Shown piece by piece: positions 9,549 to 17,795 of a stretch of 64,000 nt of DNA. Source of the stretch: Nitrospiraceae bacterium. GTDB lineage: Bacteria; Nitrospirota; Nitrospiria; Nitrospirales; Nitrospiraceae. The notes under the pieces were generated by a model. That model did no database searches. It was given only the letters and a program-made list of their open reading frames with translations, and was not told the DNA's origin. The stretch covers positions 62,001 through 126,000 of the forward strand of contig CAKKRE010000016.1 in NCBI GenBank assembly GCA_919902505.1, read 5' to 3'. Position numbers and translations under genes: made by a program. The stretch's first letter is position 1. The number at the start of each line of letters is the position of its first letter.

Positions 9549-10160
9549 CTATTCGATCTGCGAGAAGTCCAGCTCGAAGCTGACCTGGCCTCCTCTTGAA
9601 GGAAATACCGTGAGCCTCGCCTTCGCACGTGGGTCGAGTTCCGCGTAGGCGAACTGCGCGATCACCTTCGCGCGGTAGGCAGGCTGCTGCGGCCACACCA
9701 CCGTACGATCGCCCCTGGCGTCAAATCGAACTGTGGATGGTTTCACCGTCCGACCGGCCTGCTCCAGCACAACATAACTATCGGCGGCAAAATTCACACG
9801 GTCTCCATACAACACCACATTGACCAGCACATGCTCGTTCGCCATGACCTGAGCAATATCCTGTTCGGTCGGCGACAATGCGCGCAAGGAGAGGTGATTG
9901 GCCATCACCAGCAGGCTTCCCAGCTTCGTCATGATGAAACCGCGCGGGGCAAGGTCCTCGGTCGCACCGAACCAGGTGTGAAGTTGATCCGGAGAGATAG
10001 CTCGGCCGGCCGCCATCTTTCCACGCTCCACGGTCGACTGAATCTGTTCGGCCGTCGGCTGCACTTCGATGGCATACGATGAGCCGGCGCTCCTCGACAG
10101 GACCACGAAGAGGCTTCCCACGAGCCAGAATCCGGTCGGCAATCTTCGAGCGCTGCGCAT
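9549..10160 (-). CDS. Exported protein of unknown function
   Basis: I do not recognise a family. The 203-residue product starts with a likely Sec signal peptide (MRSARRLPTGFWLVGSLFVVLSRSAGSSYA), so it is probably periplasmic. The body is alpha/beta with a region rich in NEHVLVNVVLYGD and a C-terminal half predicted as beta strands, ending SFELDFSQIE. No cysteine or metal-binding cluster is visible after the signal. It is 47 bases upstream of cinA on the same strand and divergent from the hemQ-like gene, so it may be the first gene of a three-gene unit with cinA and thpR. Confidence 0.6.
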   Translation of the reverse strand: MRSARRLPTGFWLVGSLFVVLSRSAGSSYAIEVQPTAEQIQSTVERGKMAAGRAISPDQLHTWFGATEDLAPRGFIMTKLGSLLVMANHLSLRALSPTEQDIAQVMANEHVLVNVVLYGDRVNFAADSYVVLEQAGRTVKPSTVRFDARGDRTVVWPQQPAYRAKVIAQFAYAELDPRAKARLTVFPSRGGQVSFELDFSQIE

Positions 10161-10225
10161 CGTATGCAGGCAGTATCAGATCGATGTAGGCCTGTCAATT
10201 CGAGCCCCGCGCGCCCCGGACTCTG

Positions 10226-10255
10226 TTGACAGCTCCAGAGACGAAATGCTAAAGA
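10226..10255 (+). promoter_or_regulatory. Predicted promoter for the hemQ-like gene
   Basis: A perfect TTGACA (10226-10231), 18-base spacer and TAAAGA (10250-10255) lie about 50 bases upstream of the ATG at 10306. The -10 match is moderate. Confidence 0.45.
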
Positions 10256-10305
10256 GCTAACTCTTATTCTTTTACATTATCAAGAAGTTGCCTGGAGGGT
10301 TCGTC

Positions 10306-11013
10306 ATGTCCAGCCCCGAACAAGCACCCCGCCGTCAATACGTCAATTTTACCTTTTATAAGATCGATCCCGCTTGGCGTCGGCTTCCTGAAGATGAACG
10401 CACACGCGGAAAGCAGGAGTTTCTCCGTGCCGTCGAAGAGTATCAGGGGAAAGTGCTCGTCATCGCTTACACCACGGTGGGTATTCGAGGCGACTGCGAT
10501 CTGATGCTCTGGCGCATCAGCTACGAGCTTGAACTGTTCCAGGAAATGAGCACGAAGATCATGGCATCCGGATTGGGCAAGTATCTGTACAATCCCTATT
10601 CGTACCTCGCGATCACCAAACGCTCCATTTATGTCGACCACCACACGCATGAGAACCAGGAAAGCAAGCGGCTCACCGTGGTTCCCGGCAAGGCCAAGTA
10701 CATCTTCGTCTATCCGTTCGTGAAGACTCGTGAGTGGTTCCTGCTCACCAAAGCGGCGCGGCAGGGCATGATGGACGAACACATTGAAGTCGGCCACCGC
10801 TTTCCGTCGGTGAAGCTCAACACCACCTATTCTTTCGGTCTCGACGATCAGGAATGGGTTGTGGCCTTCGAGAGCGACAAGCCGGAAGACTTCCTGGACC
10901 TCGTCATGGCGCTCCGGGAAACCGAGGGCAGCCGGTACACTTTACGTGACACCCCGATTTTCACCTGCATCCGTAAGAGCCTGAAAGAAACCTTGGATAC
11001 CCTGGGCGGCTAA
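10306..11013 (+). CDS. hemQ: Chlorite-dismutase-superfamily protein, probably a coproheme decarboxylase (ChdC/HemQ-like)
   Basis: The 235-residue protein has the superfamily's two ferredoxin-like halves. In ChdC, coproheme III is decarboxylated to heme b. Residue Tyr136 in VYPFVKTREWFLL and candidate proximal His159 in DEHIEVGH are 23 apart, as I recall for the actinobacterial enzyme (Tyr135/His158). The C-terminal stretch SFGLDDQEWVVAFE and the RETEGSRYTLRDTP block also resemble that type. At the position 13 residues after the proximal His, true chlorite dismutases have the distal Arg; here it is Asn172, so chlorite breakdown is unlikely. No signal peptide is visible, so it is cytoplasmic. 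ATG 10306 has GGAGG upstream. A terminator palindrome follows. Confidence 0.75.
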   Translation: MSSPEQAPRRQYVNFTFYKIDPAWRRLPEDERTRGKQEFLRAVEEYQGKVLVIAYTTVGIRGDCDLMLWRISYELELFQEMSTKIMASGLGKYLYNPYSYLAITKRSIYVDHHTHENQESKRLTVVPGKAKYIFVYPFVKTREWFLLTKAARQGMMDEHIEVGHRFPSVKLNTTYSFGLDDQEWVVAFESDKPEDFLDLVMALRETEGSRYTLRDTPIFTCIRKSLKETLDTLGG

Positions 11014-11038
11014 TCGCGGTTACGCAGCAGTCTGTGGA

Positions 11039-11070
11039 CACGGCCTTCGATCCCGGGATCGAAGGCCGTG
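11039..11070 (+). terminator. Perfect 32-base palindrome, likely terminator after the hemQ-like gene
   Basis: The arm CACGGCCTTCGATCCC (11039-11054) is followed immediately by its exact reverse complement (11055-11070), then CCGTTTCTAT. It starts 25 bases after the stop at 11013. The downstream T-run is weak, so intrinsic termination is probable but not certain. Confidence 0.6.
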
Positions 11071-11116
11071 CCGTTTCTATCCCGACACGCCGCCTGATCT
11101 CACGCGTTCTCGATCA

Positions 11117-11779
11117 ATGTCCATCCACGCCCCTTATTACGCTATCCCCGATCGCCGCGCGGCGATCTACTCAGCCCTACTCCCCGGGCTCGGACAACTC
11201 ATTCGGGGGCGATATGGGGCAGGACTCTTCTACGGCCTGGGCACCATTCTCCTGATCCTCCTGAGCCTGGCGCTCGGGCGGGTCTCCGGTCGAGCCGCCG
11301 AAGTCTTCTTCTTTATGTTGTTGGCACTTCCGTGGTGGGCCCTGCAGAGCTACGACGCCGCTCTCGGACGGTCCGAGAGCGGTTCGGACCTTGCCCGCAG
11401 CACTCGAACCGCCTGGTCGCAGGGACACGATATCCGGTTTCTCGGACTTCTCTTTCTGGTCAGTGCTGGGAACGATGCCCTCTTGATCGCAAGAAATCCC
11501 GATTACCTGCTGCCGTTTTTTTGTACCAGGCTGGACGGCCCGGCCGGGTTCATCACCAAAGCGTTGTCACCGTTTCTCCATACCCTGGTCGGGTATGGCT
11601 TCTTACGAGTCAAGAAATGGTCCCTCCTGATCTATCTGGTCTATGCCGCCTACGGCACCACCAATGCCCTCGTCAATCTGGCCTGTTTTGGCCCCGGCCG
11701 GATCCGGAACACACTTCTCATCGCCCTCATCGTCTTTACGAGTTACGTGATCGCGCGGAAACGGGTCTTCCGACTCTGA
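11117..11779 (+). CDS. Multi-pass membrane protein of unknown function
   Basis: A 220-residue protein with about five hydrophobic segments, including LLPGLGQL near the N-terminus, YGLGTILLILLSLALG, VFFFMLLALPWWAL, LLIYLVYAAYG and LLIALIVFTSYVIA. The N-terminal pattern, a short polar stretch followed by AIYSALLPGLGQLIRGRYGAGLFYG, resembles TM2/DUF5683-like small membrane domains that begin with a GxGQ motif. That similarity is my only clue to family and no function follows from it. The ATG at 11117 begins just before this motif. It stands alone between the hemQ-like gene and a small hypothetical gene. Confidence 0.65.
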   Translation: MSIHAPYYAIPDRRAAIYSALLPGLGQLIRGRYGAGLFYGLGTILLILLSLALGRVSGRAAEVFFFMLLALPWWALQSYDAALGRSESGSDLARSTRTAWSQGHDIRFLGLLFLVSAGNDALLIARNPDYLLPFFCTRLDGPAGFITKALSPFLHTLVGYGFLRVKKWSLLIYLVYAAYGTTNALVNLACFGPGRIRNTLLIALIVFTSYVIARKRVFRL

Positions 11780-11879
11780 GCATCCCCATTCGAGCCCCCG
11801 ACGCGTTTTGACACTCGGGCTGGGGCTGTGTTACCTCTAATAGCTATACCGTTCCACACGATCAGACGGAGCAGCTTCC

Positions 11880-12092
11880 ATGGCCGAAAACAACGCGGTC
11901 TACGCCATTCGATTTCCCGACGGTTCCGTGACCTTGTACATCGACGAAGAATACGCCATTGACCGAGGCGTCGACCCCGCCAAGTTAGTCCGGATCGAAA
12001 TCCCTCGGGAACTGTTTGTCAGCGGCAGCATCCAGCAAATCCGTGAATATGTCGCGGTCTACCTTGAAACCAGCCATCAGGGCACGGCCTGA
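11880..12092 (+). CDS. Small protein of unknown function
   Basis: A 70-residue acidic, soluble protein (MAENNAVYAIRFPDGSVT start) with no signal peptide and no family I recognise. A GGAG motif lies about eight bases before the ATG. It ends 33 bases before the 389-residue gene at 12126 and probably forms a two-gene operon with it. Coding character is supported by GC-rich third positions and the tight spacing, not by homology. Confidence 0.6.
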   Translation: MAENNAVYAIRFPDGSVTLYIDEEYAIDRGVDPAKLVRIEIPRELFVSGSIQQIREYVAVYLETSHQGTA

Positions 12093-12125
12093 GCGAACCT
12101 TTTACGTCGCACGAGGGGCCACACC

Positions 12126-13295
12126 ATGACCGCTTTGCTCACCCCAGATCTCATTGCTTCGACAATCGAACAGGCCCCGATTCAGGGCCGCATCATGCTC
12201 AAGCTGCTGCTGTTGCAGCATTTCGATATCACGGAGGAAGAAATCACCCACATCGCGGCTGATCGGCCCGATCCGCGTTGCGTCGCCGGCTCGAAACCAA
12301 TTCACCAGGTTGTGAAACAAGATGCGTTACGTGATGTGACGAGCCGCCGTGACGAATATCGCCGCCGGGCCCGATTGCGCAGAGAACGCCTGTGGCTTCA
12401 GATGGAAAGTATGAAGGGGATGATCGCCCTCGCCGAGGGGTTGGTTCGTGCCGCCTCAGACCTCCTGCTCACACAATATAAGGTAGACGCGGCCGCAGTG
12501 ACCGCGATCAAACAGGAAGCTCGTGCGGCGGTTCCCAAGCCGGCCATCCGGCTGTTGAATCGCCGGTGGGACGAAGACGACATTTCCGCCGAAGCCTATC
12601 AGGAAGCCCGGCTCGGCCTGGAACTCCAAACGCAGCTGCGGTTATTGGACAAATACCGCAAACGGTTTGAACTCTCCGAGCGGGAGTGGAAGTCGATCAA
12701 CGCCGCCCCGTTGCAGGACCACGAAATCGGACATATCTGGGGGATCCCCGCCGGCAGCCTGGCCGCACGGAAGGTCAAACATCTTCATCAATACCTCCAG
12801 GCGATTCAAAAATTTCTCCAACGCTCGTCGGCCCTGGCGGTTCCCTCAACCGCGCCCCTCGATCTCTGGAAAGAGACCCTGGCCGTCTTGAGCGAACGAC
12901 CGGTGGAGCGATCCATCGCGCACTATGACGGGTTGGAACGCACCGAAGACGCGCTCGTGGAGAAACTTCGGACCTTCGCCTGGGGCACCCTGGGAGAAGA
13001 CCTCGAAGGAAAGTTCTGGCTCTCTCTCGTGCATGGTGCCAGCTCCAACGCCGTCCACTCTGAAAACACCCGTTCATTGTTTGGCCTGCAACGCTTGATG
13101 GCCGTGCTGTCGGAAATCGATACCAGTCCTGATGCGCTCGAGCAGGAGATGTTGACCCGCACGGCGCCGGTGACGAAGGAAGCCCTGGCGTTGGCGGATG
13201 AAGCGGCCCAACCGGCGGTGGAAGAAGTCGGGCAGATGAAACAGCATGTCTTGACGAGTTTTATGGGCGAGTTGCACGACGATCTGCGGCGATAG
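12126..13295 (+). CDS. Large helical protein of unknown function
   Basis: The 389-residue product is soluble, highly alpha-helical and charged. I recognise no catalytic motif. A basic stretch (RRDEYRRRARLRRERLWLQ, residues about 78-97) is followed by long amphipathic helices with leucine heptads, and the C-terminus is Glu/Ala-rich. GAGGGG lies eight bases before the ATG. It sits 33 bases after a 70-residue hypothetical gene. It may be a structural or partner-binding protein of this lineage; a homology search would be needed to say more. A likely terminator follows at 13324-13368. Confidence 0.65.
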   Translation: MTALLTPDLIASTIEQAPIQGRIMLKLLLLQHFDITEEEITHIAADRPDPRCVAGSKPIHQVVKQDALRDVTSRRDEYRRRARLRRERLWLQMESMKGMIALAEGLVRAASDLLLTQYKVDAAAVTAIKQEARAAVPKPAIRLLNRRWDEDDISAEAYQEARLGLELQTQLRLLDKYRKRFELSEREWKSINAAPLQDHEIGHIWGIPAGSLAARKVKHLHQYLQAIQKFLQRSSALAVPSTAPLDLWKETLAVLSERPVERSIAHYDGLERTEDALVEKLRTFAWGTLGEDLEGKFWLSLVHGASSNAVHSENTRSLFGLQRLMAVLSEIDTSPDALEQEMLTRTAPVTKEALALADEAAQPAVEEVGQMKQHVLTSFMGELHDDLRR

Positions 13296-13323
13296 CGGCT
13301 CGGGGCGACCATGGTGGCAGCCC

Positions 13324-13368
13324 CACGAACGAAGTGCGTATCGTGTGCTCGGTTCGTGAAACTTTTTT
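13324..13368 (+). terminator. Candidate intrinsic terminator after the 389-residue gene
   Basis: CACGAAC (13324-13330) pairs with GTTCGTG (13352-13358), with further possible pairing inside the loop, and is followed by a run of six T (13363-13368). Confidence 0.5.
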
Positions 13369-13378
13369 CAGCACCTCC

Positions 13379-13407
13379 TTCTCAGCCTGGAGTGAATTTT
13401 GTATAAT
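13379..13407 (+). promoter_or_regulatory. Candidate promoter placed for a leaderless transcript
   Basis: TTCTCA (13379-13384, four of six matches), a 17-base spacer and a perfect TATAAT (13402-13407). The -10 ends six bases before the ATG at 13414, so transcription would begin at or next to the start codon. Confidence 0.5.
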
Positions 13408-13413
13408 CCAACC

Positions 13414-13854
13414 ATGAGGCGGCACACCACGAACAGACATTCGCTCCGGCTCACGACGACCAAGATGGTCTTCCTGCTCGGAATCTTGACTGTCCTGGCG
13501 TGGGCCCTCCCCATCAGCTTACTCTCCGCTACGGCCTTGGTCGAAGTGACGGAACTCCTGGCCCATCCCGAGCACTACGACCATCAAGTCGTCACCGTGA
13601 GCGGGCGCGTGACCAGCTTTCAGCTCGCCACCAATCGCGACGGTCACCCGGCGTTCGGCTTTCTCCTGCAGGACACCGCAGGAACCGTGAAGGTCGTGGG
13701 GTTGGGAAAATCGGATGTGCGGGAGGGTGACTACGTGGTGGTCGAAGGGATCTTCAGCCGTCTTCGTCAGGCCGGCCGCGCTATTGTGTATAACGAGATC
13801 AAGGCCACATCGGTCCAGTCGATGGCCAGGATGAATCCAGACCTGGTCGGTTAA
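13414..13854 (+). CDS. Exported OB-fold (nucleic-acid-binding-like) domain protein
   Basis: The product of about 146 residues has a basic N-terminus, a hydrophobic signal segment (MVFLLGILTVLAWALPISLLSATA), then one domain: VTELLAHPEHYDHQVVTVSGRVTSFQ, FGFLLQDTAGTVKVVGLG, GDYVVVEGIFSRLR. This is the beta-barrel pattern of OB-fold tRNA_anti-like or CcmE-like domains, which in exported proteins often has no known ligand. The start is uncertain: ATG 13414 has no ribosome site but follows a TATAAT box, while TTG 13399 follows GGAG. The gene converges with the FKBP gene and overlaps its end by four bases. Confidence 0.65.
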   Translation: MRRHTTNRHSLRLTTTKMVFLLGILTVLAWALPISLLSATALVEVTELLAHPEHYDHQVVTVSGRVTSFQLATNRDGHPAFGFLLQDTAGTVKVVGLGKSDVREGDYVVVEGIFSRLRQAGRAIVYNEIKATSVQSMARMNPDLVG

Positions 13855-14327
13855 CGCGCGGCTTTCCCCCCGGACAAAACCCCTGTCATCAGCTGGCGTT
13901 CACCGCGCTGGATGTCCACTACCCTGACATCGAACAACAACGTCTTCCCGGCAAGCGGATGGTTGAGGTCGAGCACGATCACCTCCGGCCTGATGTCGGC
14001 GACGTAAGGAAACACCACTCGACCGTCCGGAGCGGTGGTTTCCAACTTCATCCCGACCCGTTGGGCCTCTTCCGGAACTCGATCTCGACTGACTTCGAAA
14101 AACCCCTCGGGGTGAATCTCTCCATAGGCATCGACCGGCTCAACTGTGATGACCTTGGTCCCTCCGATCTCCATTCCATCAAGCCCCGCCTCCAACCCCT
14201 GTAATATTTCATTCCGACCATGGGTGTAGGTCAACGGAGTCTCACCAACAGTTGTCTCGATCACGCGCTCGTTTTCCAGACGAATGGTGTATTCAACGGA
14301 AACGATATCTCCCTCGGATACGTTCAT
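13851..14327 (-). CDS. FKBP-type peptidyl-prolyl isomerase, SlyD-like
   Basis: The 158-residue protein has the SlyD layout: an FKBP half (VSEGDIVSVEYTIRLENERVI, then TYTHGRNEILQGLEAGLDGM), an inserted chaperone flap (about 70-125, EPVDAYGEIHPEGFFEVSRD) and the return strand LDLNHPLAGKTLLFDVRVVDI. Such proteins isomerise X-Pro bonds and help folding in the cytoplasm; SlyD also binds nickel through a His-rich tail, which is absent here. ATG 14327 has AGGGGG upstream and is preferred over the in-frame GTG three bases earlier. It overlaps the convergent OB-fold gene at the 3' end. Confidence 0.9.
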   Translation of the reverse strand: MNVSEGDIVSVEYTIRLENERVIETTVGETPLTYTHGRNEILQGLEAGLDGMEIGGTKVITVEPVDAYGEIHPEGFFEVSRDRVPEEAQRVGMKLETTAPDGRVVFPYVADIRPEVIVLDLNHPLAGKTLLFDVRVVDIQRGERQLMTGVLSGGKAAR

Positions 14328-14599
14328 CACTCAGCCCCCTTCGTTGACCGTCACTAGCGGGGTCCTCCACTTCCATCTCGAACATTGCAGGCCGCAATGT
14401 CCACAGCCTCCGTTTGTGCACTGGAGGAAACCGGCGATGCATCCTGCAACACCCTATCACGACAATGTCACAGGGTCATGTGAATAGCGGGAAGCACCGC
14501 CATGCTGCCAACCGGTGTGAACCGATGAGTCACGCGCAGACAATGCGGCTGCTGCTTGAGAACACCGGTAAAAGGGCGGGAACAGGCAGGGACTGCTCG

Positions 14600-15199
14600 T
14601 TACCAGTGACGGAAGGGACCTGAATCGAGATGGACAAACTTGCCACGCGGGTAATATCCCACCCCGCCACAACCCAGCCGTAACGCCACCTCACGCAAGG
14701 TCCGCAGCGGCACACCGGGAATCTGCATATCCACGGCCTGTCCAGACACATGGTAGCTGTGGCGAGCTGCACGGGTGCCCATTCTGATGAGCTGCTCGTT
14801 ATATTCGGGGGACCGGTAACCGGACACAATATGCACCTCACGCCGGCCGCCGACCCGCTTTTGGACAAGATTGATGAATTCGATGAGTTGCACGTCCATC
14901 GTGGCGGTTTCGTTCGTATGGTGACAGCGCAGAAAATGATTGAGCGCGTTGAGCGCATCCTGATCGTACGCGCCTGCCTCGTCCCGGTACGTCACCGACA
15001 ACCGTTCATCGGTATGGAGGTTGTACAAACTCACCCGGCCATCGGGCAGTCGTGAGGCCCACACCGCAGACGGAAGGGCCAGGCGAACCACAGCCAGCGC
15101 CATCCCGGTCGTCGCCGCGCGCAACAATCCGCGCCGGCTCAAGAGGGCTGGTGCATCGGAAACCATCGATTGACTCTTACTCGAAGACATACTTACCAT
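14600..15199 (-). CDS. Tat-exported YcbK-type (M15/DUF882) murein peptidase
   Basis: The 199-residue protein starts with a twin-arginine signal (SRRGLLRAATTGMALAVV). The mature part is a DUF882/peptidase M15_2 domain: HIVSGYRSPEYN, SYHVSGQAVDMQIPGV and GKFVHLDSGPFRHW supply the zinc ligands HxxGxAxD and the final His. Family members are related to D-Ala-D-Ala dipeptidases and act on or near peptidoglycan in the periplasm. Three in-frame ATGs (15199, 15190, 15166) precede the signal and none has a strong ribosome site, so the start is uncertain. It stands alone, with nearly 300 bases on each side. Confidence 0.88.
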   Translation of the reverse strand: MVSMSSSKSQSMVSDAPALLSRRGLLRAATTGMALAVVRLALPSAVWASRLPDGRVSLYNLHTDERLSVTYRDEAGAYDQDALNALNHFLRCHHTNETATMDVQLIEFINLVQKRVGGRREVHIVSGYRSPEYNEQLIRMGTRAARHSYHVSGQAVDMQIPGVPLRTLREVALRLGCGGVGYYPRGKFVHLDSGPFRHW

Positions 15200-15495
15200 T
15201 TCGCGCCGTCAGCACGTCACTGACAAGGCTGGCCCATAGATTTCTTAACCCGCCATGCGTGAAGCAAACAATTCACGCGTACCATTGTTACAGGATGGGC
15301 TACAGGCCAAGGGGAGGAGCCGTACCCCGGAGAACAGCAAGATCAGCAGGTGATCGGAGACTGTTGTATGTACCAAATACCTGTACGACGGTCAACCGTT
15401 TTACACACCTGTGCGCTCGCATCCACCTGGGAGAGTCACAGGGTTGTATCACTACGGCACACCGACCACGACCATCTCACGCTACCGGCCGCTTA

Positions 15496-16908
15496 TCAAT
15501 GCTCTGACAGCGAGACCCGCGGGAACACCCCGAGCGCTCGCCGCACATCAAGCGTCCGGTCCATCCCGTACTGGCGCAGCCGTCGATACAACGTCGAACG
15601 ACTGATGCCTAATTCCTGAGCGGCTCGACTCAAGTTCCCCTGCGACAGCGTGAAGGCCTTCATGATCAGATGGGTCTCGATCCGCTGTTGATTCACCTTG
15701 AGCGAAATCGAGCTGCCGTCCGGTCGCGCCACCTCGTGCGGGATATCCAGATCCGCCGGAGTCACGTGCGTGCCTTCCGCCATCACCACCGCACGACCGA
15801 CCCTGTTCGACAATTCACGCACATTCCCCGGCCAGGCATAGGCGCGCATCGCCTCCAACGCTTCGCGGGTCAACCCCTCCAGATGTTTATCGTAATGGGC
15901 TGCCGCCTGACGCAGGAACGCCATGGCCATCAACGACACATCCTCACCGCGCTCCCGAAGCGGAGGCACATTGATATGGACAACCCCGAGCCGATAGTAG
16001 AGGTCCTCACGGAACGTTCCTTTTTCAATGGCCTCCTTCAGATTCACATTCGTGGCGGCGATGATTCGCACGTTTATTTCAATCGGCTGATGCCCGCCCA
16101 CCCGCTCAAACGTGTGATCCTGCAGAAACCGCAATAATTTGATCTGCAAGGCATTCGGGAGTTCGCCCACTTCATCGAGGAAGAGCGTCCCCCCTTGAGC
16201 AAATTCAACCTTGCCTTTCTTTTGGCTCACCGCTCCCGTAAAGGCTCCACGCTCGTACCCGAAAAGCTCCGATTCCAGCAAACTTTCCGGAATCGCCCCG
16301 CAGTTGATAGGAATGAACGGTCCCTGTTGCCGCAACCCTCTCTCGTGGATCGCGCGCGCCGTCAGCTCCTTGCCTGTGCCGCTTTCCCCGGTGATCAAGA
16401 TCGGCGCATCGTTCGTGGCAACCTTTCGTATGGCGTCGAAGATACGGTGAATGCTGGCGCTGGTGCCGAGCATGCCGCTGAATTCTTCAGGGCCTCCTCC
16501 AACCATGACACCTCGGGCCTCCCGCTCCAGATCAGCCACTCCCGCAGCCCGCCGGATGAGTTGTGTCAGAAGGGTGCTATCCAGCGGTTTAGACAACACA
16601 TCGTACGCTCCATACTGAATCGCGCGGACGGCAAGCCGGCGCTCCGTCTGTTCCGTGCAGGCAATGACCTTTCCGGCATGCCCGGTTTGTCGCACTTCCT
16701 GCAGAACCCGCACACGCTCCTCGACAGCGGGATCGGACGAGGCCCCCAAATCCAGAAGTATGACCAACGGGGCCTGTTCGTGGATCTGAACCACCGCCGT
16801 CCGATCCCATGCGGCCACGAACACCTCACACTCGCTCTCGATCGAGCTACGCACAGCGGCAACGGTTGCCTGATCATCTGTGAGAACAAATACCTTGGGT
16901 TTCGCCAC
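15496..16908 (-). CDS. NtrC-family sigma-54-dependent response regulator
   Basis: The 470-residue protein has three domains. The receiver (1-120) has acidic residues at 11-12, the phospho-acceptor Asp53 in LLDLG, and Lys in VLSKPLD. The AAA+ domain (about 145-380) has GESGTGKE, the sigma-54 contact loop GAFTGA and the FLDEVGELP Walker B region. A Fis-type HTH (about 420-460) reads LSRAAQELGISRSTLYRRL. It should activate sigma-54 promoters when phosphorylated. The frame opens at 16962, but GTG 16908 has AAAGGAG eight bases upstream and starts right at the receiver. No partner kinase is adjacent. Confidence 0.93.
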   Translation of the reverse strand: MAKPKVFVLTDDQATVAAVRSSIESECEVFVAAWDRTAVVQIHEQAPLVILLDLGASSDPAVEERVRVLQEVRQTGHAGKVIACTEQTERRLAVRAIQYGAYDVLSKPLDSTLLTQLIRRAAGVADLEREARGVMVGGGPEEFSGMLGTSASIHRIFDAIRKVATNDAPILITGESGTGKELTARAIHERGLRQQGPFIPINCGAIPESLLESELFGYERGAFTGAVSQKKGKVEFAQGGTLFLDEVGELPNALQIKLLRFLQDHTFERVGGHQPIEINVRIIAATNVNLKEAIEKGTFREDLYYRLGVVHINVPPLRERGEDVSLMAMAFLRQAAAHYDKHLEGLTREALEAMRAYAWPGNVRELSNRVGRAVVMAEGTHVTPADLDIPHEVARPDGSSISLKVNQQRIETHLIMKAFTLSQGNLSRAAQELGISRSTLYRRLRQYGMDRTLDVRRALGVFPRVSLSEH

Positions 16909-17015
16909 GATTCGGCTCCTTTCAGCTGGTGAGACACTGGCACGATGGGACGGCTGACCCATCGTCGCACTGTCTCTGCTAGGCGGTGTCTGAGCAAGTC
17001 AGGCGTGAAGGCGTA

Positions 17016-17405
17016 CTACGAGAGCGGCGATGGCGGATCCAGCGAATCACACATAAAGACATCCGCACCGAAAGCCTTGGTCAGATCCGGAGCCACCCCA
17101 TCCCGGGCATCCGTTGATTGATCCACCATCGCAATAATCGGCACTTGCGGGCAGGTCATTTTGAGTCTGGGAACGGTACTGTGCAGCGGCGTCGGAGCGG
17201 ACGACACTCTCACCACAATCACATCCGGACGAAGTTCCTTCAGGTTACGCTCCAGGTGATGGACTGCCGACGTCATGGTGACTTGGTACCCGTGCAGCGC
17301 AAACCAATCGGCACACTTGTAGCCGGTCGTGACGTCTTCGTACACCACGGCGACCGTGGGTCGCTTCCCGGCTCGCGGTCCGCTTCTACCAGTCGGTTGC
17401 TCCAT
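17016..17405 (-). CDS. Stand-alone pseudo-receiver domain protein
   Basis: The 129-residue product is a response-regulator receiver fold: RPTVAVVYEDV, then RPDVIVVRVSS, VPIIAMVDQ and FGADVFMC in the expected strand order. At the end of strand 3, where the phosphorylated Asp belongs, the sequence is VVRVS, and the conserved Lys of strand 5 is also missing. It is therefore probably not phosphorylated. The frame continues upstream to 17672 without a ribosome site or conserved sequence; ATG 17405 is the best start. It lies about 107 bases upstream of the NtrC-type gene and may modulate it or the kinase system beyond it. Confidence 0.65.
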   Translation of the reverse strand: MEQPTGRSGPRAGKRPTVAVVYEDVTTGYKCADWFALHGYQVTMTSAVHHLERNLKELRPDVIVVRVSSAPTPLHSTVPRLKMTCPQVPIIAMVDQSTDARDGVAPDLTKAFGADVFMCDSLDPPSPLS

Positions 17406-17795
17406 CAGTACACCCACGTCTGGATCGGTTAGGTTGTGGTTCGAACGTCTGCGAGTTGTGTCAATCGACGCGCCATGTGAGGGCCCCACCAGGCGAGGTC
17501 TTGTAACATCGCGGGCTTCCACGGCGGTCAACTTGGTGAGGATGCCGGGCCAACCCGGGCGAAAGGACCCGGTTCGGCAATCAATACCGGACCGCTCAGC
17601 CGATCCCTGGCCCTGTGCAGCCTCAAAGACCGCGAGCAATGTCGTCGTAGTGGAGATCCACGGCTTCTGCATGAAGATGAGGATAGGCCCGAGAAGAGGA
17701 GGATGCTATCGGCAGAGGTGCGATTCCTGTGTCACAAATAGACAGTGACTACATGTCATGGTTATAACGACATATACAAGGCCACCCCCATTTCT
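17406..17795. other. Intergenic region with an imperfect palindrome
   Basis: These 390 bases have no convincing gene. The AT-richer end holds 17753-17773 (ATGTCATGGTTATAACGACAT), an imperfect palindrome centred on GTTATAAC, which could be an operator for either neighbour. I see no strong promoter. Confidence 0.4.

Noticed and set aside
10306-11013. Naming the gene as a true chlorite dismutase
   Set aside because: The distal Arg position is Asn172, and the Tyr/His spacing fits coproheme decarboxylase better; no signal peptide for a periplasmic Cld is seen.
17753-17773. Palindrome centred on GTTATAAC as a defined operator
   Set aside because: Only imperfect symmetry and a single copy; kept as a note in the intergenic entry, not as a regulatory call.
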